From: Inia geoffrensis
Lineage: Eukaryota > Chordata > Mammalia > Artiodactyla > Iniidae
Direction: 5' to 3'
Assembly (NCBI GenBank): GCA_036417435.1
Contig: CM070901.1
Location: forward strand, 162,336,044 to 162,400,043
Length of the DNA: 64,000 nt
The notes under the pieces were generated by a model. That model was not told the DNA's origin. It saw nothing but the letters and a program-made list of their open reading frames with translations, and ran no database searches. The translations under genes and the position numbers were made by a program. Below are positions 1 through 9,739 of this stretch, one piece after another (position 1 is the stretch's first letter; every line of letters begins with the position of its first letter).

Positions 1-550
1 AGGTTAGTTCCTGCACGGGTTTCTAGAGCTGGGGCAACACAGGGAGGGGTAATGTAGCCGGAGCCCAGGACCACTTGCTGTGATGCTGGTGGAGATGGTG
101 CCACTGGGGCCACCCTTGACCTCTACTGCCAGACCGATCAAGGTCCACTAGAGCCCACTCCCACCATCTGATTTTGCTGAGAGAGCCCATGATTGCTGCT
201 GGGACCACCAAGGGCCGCTTCCATGCAGTGAGCGCTCCTTGGTGAGCATCTGTGTGGGTCCCAATATTCTCACGCTATATGCTGTTCTGAGAGATCCACC
301 TACACACGTCCTCCCCAAACCTCCCTGTCCCCAATCTTTCCATCCGGTTCTATCCAGACCCTGATCATTTGGCCAAACTGTTAGCCATTGCCTGTGAATT
401 AGGTAGATCTTTGCCTCTGGCCGTTTCCCCATTTTAGCTCAGTGGACAGAGGTGTGCTGCTTGAAGACCTGTCCCCTGGGAGGATTCCTCTTGCTTCCTG
501 TCTTCAGGGTCATCAGCATGGCTGAGGAAGGCCACCAGTTAGCTGGTGCA
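1..550. other. No gene seen
   Basis: Short GC-moderate frames on both strands, none resembling a known protein. No repeat family recognised. Confidence 0.5.
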
Positions 551-865
551 CTGGGGTGAATTGTTCCATCTCCACCAAAAAATAAAAAATGTCCACCAGG
601 AACCTCAGAATGTGACCTTATTTGGAAAAGGAGTCTTTGCAGATGTAATTAAGGTAAGGATCTTAAGATGAGATCATCCTGGATTAGGGTGGGCCTGAAA
701 TCCAATGATGAATGAGACAGAAAGGGAGGCACAGGGACACAGGGTACAGAAGGCCATGTGGAGGTGGAGGCAACTGGGAGAGACCGGGAAGGTTCTCCCC
801 CGGAGAGAGCATGGCTACCAAGCAACTGGTAATTTGTTACAACAGCCATAGGAAGCAAATATGGC
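551..865 (+). repeat. MLT1-like LTR (MaLR, ERVL-type), sense
   Basis: The order of landmarks matches MLT1-type solo LTRs as I remember them. A CCTCAGAATGTGACC block lies near 604, a GCAGATGTAATTAAG-type block near 640, GGATTAGGGTGGGCC near 682, and the 3' part ends with TTTGTTACAACAGCC near 834. No internal retroviral sequence follows, so this is a solo LTR remnant. It contributes no protein. The subfamily is not assigned and the 5' edge is approximate. Confidence 0.75.
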
Positions 866-2086
866 TGGCAATGGACAATGTTGTACGAGGTCAGTGGTGT
901 GGATTGAGAGAAGGTGGTCATACAGCTGGAGAGGATGCTGTGAGACTCTTTTCACCTGCTCATGGGATTGACCTGTCTCCAGGATGGGCTTGAGCCCCAG
1001 TTACACACGCCACTTTCACCGGATGCTGGACAGGTGCTGAGGCCGACTCTATACCCCAGTGTTCAGGCAACACCCAGGGCAAGATGGGCCACCAGATTTC
1101 ATGGTCACTTGGTGGCCCAGCACTCAGCGTTCATTCCATCTCTACCAGGGCCCAGTAAAAAGGCAAAGAGCGATTTTCAAATGTGTGGCAGTTACCGGCA
1201 GAAGAACACGTGGCTTTGTACTGAACGCCCAGACAGCTGTGCCGTGAGCGCCCTAGCGGGGCCTGCTACTGAGCATCCCGACGTGCAGAGTTGAGGACCA
1301 CTGGACGGCCTGGGCGCTGAGGCCCACGTGTCAGGGCAGCTGGCCCCGGAGACTGAAATGGCTGCAGGACCTTCTCTAGCTCTGAGCCCCACTCAGCTTG
1401 GCCAGTTATTCAGAAAGTGGGTCCGGGCAGCACACACGCAGGTCATGTAGGTGGCTTCCAAAGTTCAGAGAGTGCCCCCCACCCGGGGTTGTGTCTCATC
1501 CTTAGATTGTGCCTCTCATTCCTAATCAGTGCCATTACCTTCAAGTAAGAGACAGCGAGCTTGTGAGTTCAGTTTCCGTTGCAAATCTACACCCCGCAGG
1601 AGTAAATTTTAGATCTGATTTTCATTTGCATCTGACTTACGGCTGTAAAGCATAAAAGCTTCCTTAGGACAATCATAGAGGATCACTGGTTTTCTGGCCA
1701 TGCTTTGCACGGAGAGTTAAAACGCCATGCTTGTCATTTTCTTTCTGCAAATTCTCCAGTCCTGTCCTGAGTGGCCATTACACACCTCATTCCTTATAAC
1801 AGTTGTCATTACCACCTCCGAGGCCAGCACAGCAGCCACTCGTCTGACAAAGGCCACTATTATGTGGGCACTTCATCCCTGGCAACCACAGGGAATGATT
1901 CCACTGACTGACCGCCCCACCTGCCGTGAAGTACCAAGGGCCTGCTCTGCCCCGGCAGTGAGGTCCTCCTTCACTGTGCTCAATCCTCATCCAAGCAGAC
2001 AGCCCAGCCCCAAACCCATCAGTGAGGGCTTGTCTCCTGCTGTCACTGCTGATAGCAAATGCTGCATCATTCAGGGCTCATTTAAG
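866..2086. other. No gene seen; mostly unique sequence
   Basis: No coding signal. The stretch 1495-1690 is AT-richer and repeat-free to my eye (see findings). The 154-codon frame beginning at 1727 reads straight through the poly-A run and has no recognisable domain. Confidence 0.5.
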
Positions 2087-2106
2087 AAAAAAAAAAAAAA
2101 AAAAAA
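2087..2106. repeat. Poly-A run (20 A)
   Basis: Uninterrupted A20. I could not find a target-site duplication or a retrotransposon body attached to it. Confidence 0.95.
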
Positions 2107-2615
2107 GACAGAAATTCCACTAGGAATTGCAAACAGAGGGGATTTAATGCAGGGAGCTGATTATAAAGTGTTGAAAGGGCTGAAAGAGTGAAAAAGGAAG
2201 ATGAGGGTATCTAGGGCTAGAGGAAAGAAAGGGACGGGGAGGTGCTTCCGAGCTGGGGACCACATTTCTTGCTGGCTCTGGGGGCCTTGCTGCTGCCACT
2301 GACCCTACAGATGCCAGAGCCACCCAAGCCCTCTGCAGCTACCACTGGCCACCGTTGCTGCTGCCAGCGTCATCAAAGAGCAGAGGAGCTGGCAGCCCCC
2401 TGTGCAGACAGAATGTCTTCCAGAAACAGGGACGGGGTGCAAACAGCTCCTCCCCCTCCTACTTTTCCATCCTCCGCTAGCACCTTCCGATGTCCAAGGC
2501 TAACCAGAGGCAAGGGGGTCTGGGAAACAGTGTTAGGCGGGCTTCAGCATCACACAATGGTGTTAATGAAGCAGAGAGCACACAGCGAGTGGATAAGTGA
2601 CAAAATGACCCATAC
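2107..2615. other. No gene seen; possible unassigned old repeat
   Basis: A GC-rich, purine-then-pyrimidine stretch with CTGCTGCC-type runs near 2290-2370. It has the feel of an old interspersed repeat, but I cannot name a family. The frame 2242-2691 has no recognisable domain. Confidence 0.35.
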
Positions 2616-2790
2616 AGTGGGGTTCAGACCTTGGACTTTGGTGCTGGTCAAGTTTCAGACTCAGCTCTGTGCCCACGAGCACATCATTTAAGTAAAATGG
2701 GGATAATGACGTCCGCCCCACAAAGTCATTGTATGAGTCTTTGTATGCAGGTGTCCGGGTGAGGGCCTGGCACAGAGATGCCCTCCCTCC
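2616..2790 (+). repeat. MIR SINE fragment, sense
   Basis: MIR-like order of elements: a TTGGACTTTGG head region, a diverged TGTGCC..CACGAG mid part, AAAATGGGGATAATGA near 2695, and a GGCCTGGCACAGAG tail near 2766. Old and diverged. Confidence 0.65.
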
Positions 2791-2814
2791 ACGGGGCTTG
2801 ATATTATCAGGGTC

Positions 2815-2935
2815 AGCCTCACCCCTAACTTACTCTTTGACCTTGAGCAAGTGCCTCGGCCTCTCTGGGCTCCATTTTCTCTTCTGTCAAGTGAATGGGG
2901 TTAGACTACAGGCTCACTCTAGCCCCGTGAGCTGT
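2815..2935 (+). repeat. MIR SINE fragment, sense
   Basis: TTTGACCTTGAGCAAGTGCC (2836) followed by CCTCTCTGGGCTCCATTTTC is the standard MIR core. It is a second MIR just downstream of the previous copy in the same orientation. Confidence 0.75.
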
Positions 2936-3424
2936 ATGACTGTGAATCACTCCTTAAATGAGATGGATGGACTGGGACTGGCAGGAGGGACGGAGGCAAG
3001 GGGTGATGTGGGGAGGCTTTGGCTGAGTCAGAATGTTCTGAGTGGTGCACTTCACTGGAGAATATGTTCACATATCAAACGGCTCACACTTCAGCTCCTT
3101 AATGCTCCCTGTATCTCCCTGTTAATGGGCACCTGGCAGCGCCAACCCGGTCTCTGTTCTCTTTGATGTGACCCCTGTCAGCACTGCTTAGTCGACAAGA
3201 AGTTGCCAGGAACAAAGTTTTTCTGCACCCTGTGGTCCGGAAGGAAAGGGAGCTTCCAGTTAAATCCTTCATGAAGATTAGATTCGTAAGCTCTGGGGCC
3301 TGAATATCTGAGCTTTGAGCATCTTCCTGTTTGGACAGGAATTAGGAGTCTAAACCTGTTGGAACTCAGGTTCAGGAGTGCTGGAGATGCTGCAGGAGCC
3401 AGGGTCCTTGGGAAGCTCTGTAGC

Positions 3425-3560
3425 TTTGTTGTTAAGAGCATTTATAATCCCAAAGGGTTCGGGATCCTACTCTGTCATCTGCTAATTTACACCAGTTACT
3501 TAAGACCTCTGCGACTCAGTTTCTTCATTTATAGAAGGGAAATAGAAATATCTTCTGTAA
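3425..3560 (+). repeat. MIR SINE fragment, sense
   Basis: GTTAAGAGCATTTATAAT at the head, then CCAGTTACTTAAGACCTCTG and CAGTTTCTTCATTTATAGAA match the MIR core in order, with substitutions. Confidence 0.65.
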
Positions 3561-3739
3561 CTGGCAGATGCACTGTTTTGGCCCAGGCAGCATCCCATTC
3601 CACCTTTAATTTTCAGCACCCATCAATCCCACCACCTTCCTTCAGGAAACTAAGCCTCTGTACTCCCCAGGGCCTGATTTTCTGGTAGGGTTATCAATCA
3701 ATGGCCCTATCCCCCTCCCCCCACCTCAGAGTCAGATAC

Positions 3740-3860
3740 ACGTCTAGATTGAACCAATCATAGCACTCCATTCCCCCAGGAAATAGTGACTGGTCCAAAG
3801 AAACACATGACCAAAAGCAGGCCTATCAGAATCCTTGACCAGGACTTTATATATGGCTAT
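3740..3860 (+). repeat. CCAAT-containing repeat module
   Basis: Contains AACCAATCATAGCACTCC, GTGACTGGTCCAAAG, CACATGACC and GGACTTTATATATGG. Similar strings recur at 55255-55395 and, inverted, at 48395-48595, so this is probably an old interspersed repeat. I cannot name the family. Confidence 0.45.
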
Positions 3861-4229
3861 CCCTCTGGAGTTACTAGTTGGGGCTGCCATTGGTTATAAC
3901 TCTGATTCACGCTCCCACCTCCCGCCTCATGAATAAGTCCATAGCAAAGAGAAAGATGCTCCCACACAGTCAGAAGAAAAATAGAGGTGTTGAGATAGAA
4001 TGAGAGATGCGATTGGAGCCCCTGGATTCCTCTATGTCTGAAGCTATTCCCCACTATCTGTCCCAGATGTACAAACTACGGAAGTCCCTCTTTGTTTAAA
4101 GCAGCCTGATCCTTTTGGTTGAAAATGTTGAAGACCCCATTCAAACTGGGAAGTTAGTAGCTCAATCAATGCTGGCTTTTACTTCAGCCCAAGTCACTGC
4201 ATGTCTTACCCTGGTGATTATCACCCTGA

Positions 4230-4360
4230 TCTCAGATGCCTGGGGAGTGTCTGTCTCCTTCCTGAGAGCTCCTTGGGGGCAGGTACAGGGTGTGATGTGT
4301 CCAGCACTTACTCAGGGCCTGCACAGAAAATACTCAGGAAATGTCAGATGAATGGAGCTG
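4230..4360 (+). repeat. L2 LINE 3' end, sense
   Basis: The pattern GAGAGCTCCTTGGGGGCAGG then CAGCACTTACTCAGGGCCTG and a tail ending GAAATGTCAGATGAATGG follows the 3' end of L2. The small frames here are L2-derived. Confidence 0.6.
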
Positions 4361-4544
4361 TGCGTGAGCGCATGAGCACGAGAACACTGACCCAGGACTT
4401 CCTCCTTTTTTGTGTCCATCATCCTGCTCAGGCCCCTCCTCCTTGATGCTTCCTTAAACACCCTTGTAACCATAGTTACTTGAGCATTTCTGTCCCCCTC
4501 CAACATCCTCCTCTGGACTGGGAGCTCTGCATTTCTTCATATTT

Positions 4545-4700
4545 ATTTATTCATATAACATAACACAGATATTTATTGAGCACTTCTTATTAAGCATCTA
4601 GAGGTACTGTTCTAGGCTCTAGGAATACAAAAATGAGCAAGACAGACCCAATTCTACCCTCCTGTCATTTACGTTCTAGTGGGGGAAACTGATGAAAAAT
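4545..4700 (-). repeat. L2 LINE 3' end, antisense
   Basis: ATATTTATTGAGCACTTC, then TACTGTTCTAGGCTCTAGGA, then ACGTTCTAGTGGGGG is the reverse complement of the L2 3' terminus, in the expected order. Confidence 0.75.
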
Positions 4701-5674
4701 GAGGAGATGTGCTCCACAATGCCAGGTTCTGAAAGACATCTGCATGGGAGGAGAAGGGAGGTGGCAAGCCAGGGCGGAGCTGGTGAGTGAAGAAGGAGTC
4801 CCTATCTTTGTCATCACCTGTTCCCCACCATGACTGCCCGCTCCTTGTACAAGCCTGGGGCTGAGTAATGCTGGGAGGATGAGTGAAGTATAGGCAGGTA
4901 GGTCAGTTGTTCTCTGAGGCTTGGCCATGGGAAGCAGAGTCCTAAGGGAAGTGAAGGTGAGGACAGAGGAACTGGAGAGACCTCTCAATCCCCACTCCTA
5001 GAGCTGTGACCCAGTGGGGGCAGGGCCCCGGTACTGAGTGAGGAAACAGGAGGCCAGTCTGTGTTGCAGGCAGAGCCCAGGAAATATCCCAGCTGACAGC
5101 CCAGAGTTGGCTCAGAATCCCTGAGGGCACCTTTCTTGTGAACTAGCCTGGTCCCTGCCCCTGGGGGGCTCAAGAGCTACAGACAGAGGGTCCAATCCAG
5201 GAGGGAGCAGGAAGAAATACCCCAAACTTTCTCTCCTCCCATCCCTCATCTACTGGCCGTGCTTCCCGTTGGCTGAACCCAACAGAAGCCAGCCGGCAAG
5301 ACGCCCTGATACGGTACACGTGGGTCATCCTCACTGGTTCAGAGCTGGATGGAGGGGGCTGGGGGACAACTGGGCTATGGAGAAAAGCCAGCTGGAGAAG
5401 GGCTAGAAGAATATTCCCCCCAAAGCTAATGGTGTGGCTTCAGAGAGCTCTTGAGAGTCTTTGTCTTTTGGTATCAGTGGAATTTGTCACAAAGATTGTG
5501 AATCATGTGTGTTATTAAGCTATTTTAAAGGGAAATCAGATGACTCATGCTCAAGGACAGAAACAAGGTGACCTGGACATCATGAAACCCCTCCCCCCCC
5601 GCCCCGGAAACTGTGTCTCCAGGTCATACTTGAGGCTTAGCAGGTGCAAACAGGCTGCAGTGAAAGAGCAGAGG
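4701..5674. other. No gene seen
   Basis: Unique or unassigned DNA. A C-rich run lies at 5588-5605. The sequence near 5230-5360 resembles an old repeat that I cannot name. Short frames on both strands have no domains. Confidence 0.4.
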
Positions 5675-5795
5675 GTCCAGGAGCCTAGAGATCTGAGTTC
5701 AGGTTCTGCCTCAGCTCCTACCTTCAGTGTGAGCTCAGGTAAGCCCCTCCCGCTCTAGGCTTCAGTTTCCTCAATTTGCACCGGTGATCACTAGT
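5675..5795 (+). repeat. MIR SINE fragment, sense
   Basis: GATCTGAGTTCAGGTTCTGCC, a diverged middle, and CTTCAGTTTCCTCAATTTGC follow the MIR head-to-core order. Confidence 0.65.
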
Positions 5796-6124
5796 GGGCT
5801 TCCCAGCTCCCACGGGCCAGGAGCCCTCTGAGAAGGAAGAAGTCATCAACACCTGGAGCCTGGGGTTTTTCGATTACGGGAGATGGATGACTGAACCAAT
5901 TTATACAGAGGAAAATAATCCAGAAAAATGTCTCCTGGAAAACACCCGGGAGCATTTCCAAGATGAAGAAAATGCAATGATGAGCCCTTATAATTAACGT
6001 CTGCCAGGATGGGAGAGAAAATCGAGGGCCAGGTGTTTGCACAGCAGTTTGGGAGGTGGAGGAAAGGCTCTGGGAACAGGGACGAGGAGCCTGGCAGCTG
6101 GAAATGGGGAAGAGAGACGGGCCG

Positions 6125-6233
6125 GGTGGCTGGGTCACAATACCAGATGTGTCTCTACTTCAGAGCGTGACCTTGAACAAGCCCCTTTGCCTCTCAGGGC
6201 CACAGTTTCCTCAGCTATAAAAGGAAGGCGTTG
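6125..6233 (+). repeat. MIR SINE fragment interrupted by a younger SINE
   Basis: GTGACCTTGAACAAGCCCC (6168) and CACAGTTTCCTCAGCTATAA are MIR core. The element is broken at 6233 by the CHR-type SINE, and its remaining 3' bases continue after 6449. Confidence 0.75.
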
Positions 6234-6448
6234 GGGCTTCCCTGGTGGCGCGGTGGTTGAGAGTCCGCCTGCCGATGCAGGGGACACGGGTTCGTGCCCC
6301 GGTCCGCAAAGGTCCCACATGCCACGGAGCGGCTGGGCCCGTGAGCCATGGCCGCTGAGCCTGCGCGTCCGAAGCCTGTGCTCCGCAACGGGAGAGGCCA
6401 CAACAGTGAGAAGCCCGTGTACTGAAAAAAAATAAAAGGAAGGCATTG
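6217..6448 (+). mobile_element. CHR-type cetacean SINE, full length, with target-site duplication
   Basis: The SINE body runs about 6234-6431. It has a tRNA-derived head starting GGGCTTCCCTGGTGGCGC, an internal B-box-like GGTTCGTGCCCC near 6290, a GCTGGGCCCGTGAGCCATGG middle, and a short A-rich tail. Flanking 17-bp repeats at 6217-6233 and 6432-6448 differ at one base, which fixes the insertion edges. It is a non-autonomous retroposon mobilised in trans by L1 and encodes no protein. All short frames across it are spurious. Confidence 0.95.
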
Positions 6449-6574
6449 AACACAAAATCTCTGTGGCCCCAGGCAGCTCTGTTTCCACAGCAATCGGGGA
6501 TTCTGTCAGGAGGTGAAAGGCTGGAGAACAGAAGTTTTCAGGCTCTTCAGGGCTGGGGGCACATTCCTTGTGAA

Positions 6575-6700
6575 GTTAGGAGCACAGATCCACAGGCTGA
6601 ATTAAAGGCTGGCCCTACTCCTTCCTGGCTGTGTAACTCCTGACAAGCTCTTTTCCTTCTCTGTGCCTTGCTTTACTTCCCCGGTGAAAGGCAGTCATAG
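6575..6700 (+). repeat. MIR SINE fragment, sense
   Basis: CCTGGCTGTGTAACTCCTGAC followed by TTCTCTGTGCCTTGC and TTTACTTCCCCGGTGAAA matches the MIR core. Diverged. Confidence 0.65.
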
Positions 6701-6739
6701 CAGTGATGTTTTAGGGTTGAAATTGACCATCTTCCTATT

Positions 6740-7600
6740 TGTTTTCTATTTGTTCTTTCTTTGTGTATCTGCTCCCTTTTCTTTGCCTTCTTTTGGATTG
6801 ATTATCATTTATGATTCTACTGTGGCTTCTGTGTTGGCTTGTTAGCTGTTTAACTCTTTGTTTTGTTATTTTAGTGATTGCTTTAGCGTGTACTGTATAG
6901 ATCTCGAGCCTAACAGTTTACCTACATGACGTATAGTTTAAGAACCTTACCTACATTTCACTAGTTTAAGAACTACAGAAGTTAGGCTCTTCTATGGTTG
7001 TGCTAGTGTTATCATGCATTTTACTTATACATATAAGCCCCACACTAAATTATTATTTTTGTTTAAAAGGTCAATATTCTCACATGTATGTGTGAATCAA
7101 TAGCTGGTTCGTCTGTATAGCTAAGTAGTATTCCATCAAATGGATGCACCACCATTGGTCTATCCATTCACCCATTGAAAGACATCTTGGTACAGTTTGG
7201 AGCAATTATGAATATGGCAGCTGTAAATATTTGTGTACAGATTTCTGTGTGAATGTAAATTTTCAATTCACTTGTGTATATTTTTAGAAAGGGGATTTCT
7301 GGATTATATGGGAAATGTATGTTTATTTTTATAAGCAGCTCAAAGGCCCTCTTTTTATATAACTTTTTTGTGATTTTGTATTTATATTTCTATGATGATA
7401 ACTTCCACAAGAATTGGCCAGTGTTGCTAAAATTTAATACAGAGTGAAAGGATACCAAGATATACCTTAATATTGAATTTGGCTTGGGATTTCATGATGT
7501 ATCTGTGAAACAAAATGTTACTTCTTGCAAATTTTCAAGTGGCTACATATTTTGAGGTATAAATACAACTTATAGTAAATGAATGAATAAGAATGGTGGA
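6740..7600 (-). repeat. Degenerate L1 LINE, antisense
   Basis: The segment 7085-7335 reads as antisense L1 ORF2 3' sequence: AGTAGTATTCCATCAAATGG, CTATCCATTCACCCATTGAA and GGATTTCTGGATTATATGGG are in the order seen in other mammalian L1s. The flanks 6740-7085 and 7335-7600 are AT-rich and probably part of the same old element. No open frame remains. Confidence 0.55.
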
Positions 7601-7824
7601 TAAGGGGCTTCCCTGGTGGCACAGTGGTTGAGAGTCCTCCTGCTGATGCAGGGGACATGGGTTCGTGCCCCGGTCCGGGAAGATCCCACATGCCGCGGAG
7701 CGGCTGGGCCCGTGAGCCATGGCCACTGAGCCTGCGCGTCCGGAGCCTGTGCTCCGCAACGGGAGAGGCCACAACAGTGAGAGGCCCGCATACCGCCAAA
7801 AAAAAAAAAAAAGAATGGTGGATA
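7589..7824 (+). mobile_element. CHR-type cetacean SINE, full length, with target-site duplication
   Basis: The SINE body is about 7604-7810, with the same tRNA-like head and GC-rich body as the 6234 copy and a pure A tail of about 14. The 14-bp flanks AAGAATGGTGGATA at 7589-7602 and 7811-7824 match exactly. It sits in the AT-rich remains of an old antisense L1. Confidence 0.95.
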
Positions 7825-7969
7825 TGGAAATGGAATTGGAGGGGTGGATGTAAATAAGAGCTGAAATAGAAATCTAAGGCTTGATGTATCTGGTGAGGTA
7901 AGAGAGGTAAGAGTAGATGTAGAGGGGAGCGTCCAAGATGTCCATGACGGTACCATCTATATAGTTACC

Positions 7970-8784
7970 TAACCAGAGCACTTTATTTTTTCACATAGAT
8001 TTTGAGTTATTGTCTCCTGTCCTTTTATTTCAGCCTGAAGGATCCCCTTTAGTATTTCTCATATGGCAGCTCGACTGGGGACAGAGTCTCTCAATTTGTG
8101 TTTACCTGGGAATGTGAAGTTTCTCTTTCATTTTTGAAGGATAGTTTTTCTGGATGTAGAATTCTTGATTAACATACTTTCTTTCAGCACTTTTTGTCAT
8201 GCCATCATCTTCTGGCATCGAGAGTTTTTGATGAAGAAGTAAGCTTGATGAAACTCCCTTGTATATGATGGATCATTTCCCCTCCTCTGTTTACAAGATT
8301 CTCTCTTTGTCTTTTGACAGTTGGTCCATGCTGTATTTAAGTATAGATCTTTGAACTTAAGCTGCTTGGATTTTGTTGAGCATCTTTGATGTGTAGATGG
8401 ATGGTTTTCATCAAATTTGGGAAGTTTTGGTCATTACTTCTTTAAAAAAACTTCCCCTTTCTCTTTTCTCTTTCTTCTCTCCTTCTGTGACTCCTGTTAT
8501 CTATATGTTAGTATGTTTGATGGTGTCCCATGGATGTTTGATTCTCTGTAAATTTTCTTTATTCTTTTACCTTTCCATTCCTCAGACTCGGGTAATCTCA
8601 ACTGATGTATCTTTAAGTTCACTGATTCTTTCTTTCGCCAACTCAACTCTGCTGTGTATGAGCCATATTTTCCTCTTTTTGTGTGTCTTAAAATTTATTG
8701 ACATTTTAAATGATATAATGTGGCAACTCTGGAAATCAGATTCTCCGCTTCTCAGAGTTTGTTGTGCTGATGTTTGTTTTAGTC

Positions 8785-8823
<39 letters not shown>

Positions 8824-9735
8824 TTAGTGATGTTTCTATAAAGTCTGTATTCCTTGTCATGTGTAGTCATTGAAGTCTCTGCTCAGACAACTTGGTGGTC
8901 AGCTAATGATTGCACAGAGACTGCCTTAAAAACCTAGAATCAGTAAGTTTCTCAGTCTTTGCTGAGGGGCTCTGTGTAGGGATTAGGGCATGCCTTCAAC
9001 CCTCAACCAGTTTATGACTCTCCCTTAGCCTTCACAAAGCCCCAAGGTCAGCCAAAGGTGAGGACTTAGGGCCTTCTCAGGTATTTCCTGAGTATGTACA
9101 CAGCCTTACCATGCTCATGGCATCCTAGATTTCTGGGAATATTTTGGAGCTTTTCAAAGCCTGTATGAACAGCCTACTCCCTAGTTTTGTCTTTTAAGCT
9201 TGTGGTTAGTCTATTACTAGCCCCGCCTGTTGTCCACTGTCTCGGGCAATCATGAAAATTAAACAATTGTCTGTAATTGTTTTTGACAAATGCTCCCCAG
9301 GGAAATGCTTTTTGCACTGTGCAAGTTTTGACTGAGGTAAAATAAAGACAACCTTATGAGCAGGGTCTTCTAGGGAACTACCAGACAGGTCAAATAATGA
9401 CAGTTTTCCAAAAATGTGACTTTGAAGTTGCTCCAACCTTGTTCTGCCCCCTTGCCAGTCTGCTCTTCTCACCATGATTCTAGGATGTTGGATTTCAAGG
9501 TTACCATCATGCTGGACAGAGTGGGATGGGACTGAAGCAAGATACAATGCTAGAAAGCTCACTGTTCTTACTGAGATTCAACCTATTTTTTTTTAATAAA
9601 TTCACCCAGGATTGCTTCAAACCTGGTTTGGTTAGTTTCTAGAGTTCTGAAAAAGTCAATTCTGAGAATTTTTGCCACTTTATCCATTGTTTTATGGAAG
9701 AGAGAATTTTCAGTAGTCCTTACTATGCCATTTTC
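7970..9735 (-). repeat. L1/HAL1-type LINE, 5'UTR plus ORF1 region, antisense
   Basis: Read on the minus strand this runs from a 5'UTR (near 9735) into ORF1-derived sequence (8000-8700). Recognisable antisense ORF1 landmarks are AGATTCTCTCTTTGTCTTTTG (8297), CATCAAATTTGGGAAGTTTTG (8410) and TCCTCAGACTCGGGTAAT (8579). Further upstream, GGCATGCCTTCAACCCTCAACC and CAGTTTATGACTCTCCC (about 8989-9025) are familiar L1 5' sequence. The 158-codon plus-strand frame at 8397-8873 is an antisense shadow. Inactive. Confidence 0.7.
8787..8819. repeat. (TG)n microsatellite
   Basis: About 16 uninterrupted TG units, expanded inside the antisense LINE. Confidence 0.95.
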
Positions 9736-9739
9736 ACTG

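Noticed and set aside
551..865. Possible provirus linked to the MLT1-like LTR
   Set aside because: No gag, pol or env-like sequence follows, and no partner LTR in the right orientation is within reach. Solo LTR only.
6234..6310. tRNA-like head with A- and B-box-like sequence, considered as a tRNA gene
   Set aside because: It is the head of a SINE. The sequence continues into the SINE body and A tail and does not fold as an intact tRNA. The other SINE copies are the same.
6211..6493. Several overlapping frames of 80-130 codons around 6.2, 7.6, 22.8, 37.0 and 45.1 kb that look alike
   Set aside because: They are translations of the same SINE in different frames and would show false protein matches to each other and to mis-annotated cetacean proteins.
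8397..8873. 158-codon plus-strand frame rich in hydrophobic residues
   Set aside because: It is the antisense of L1/HAL1 ORF1 sequence and includes a (TG)n run read as a CV repeat.
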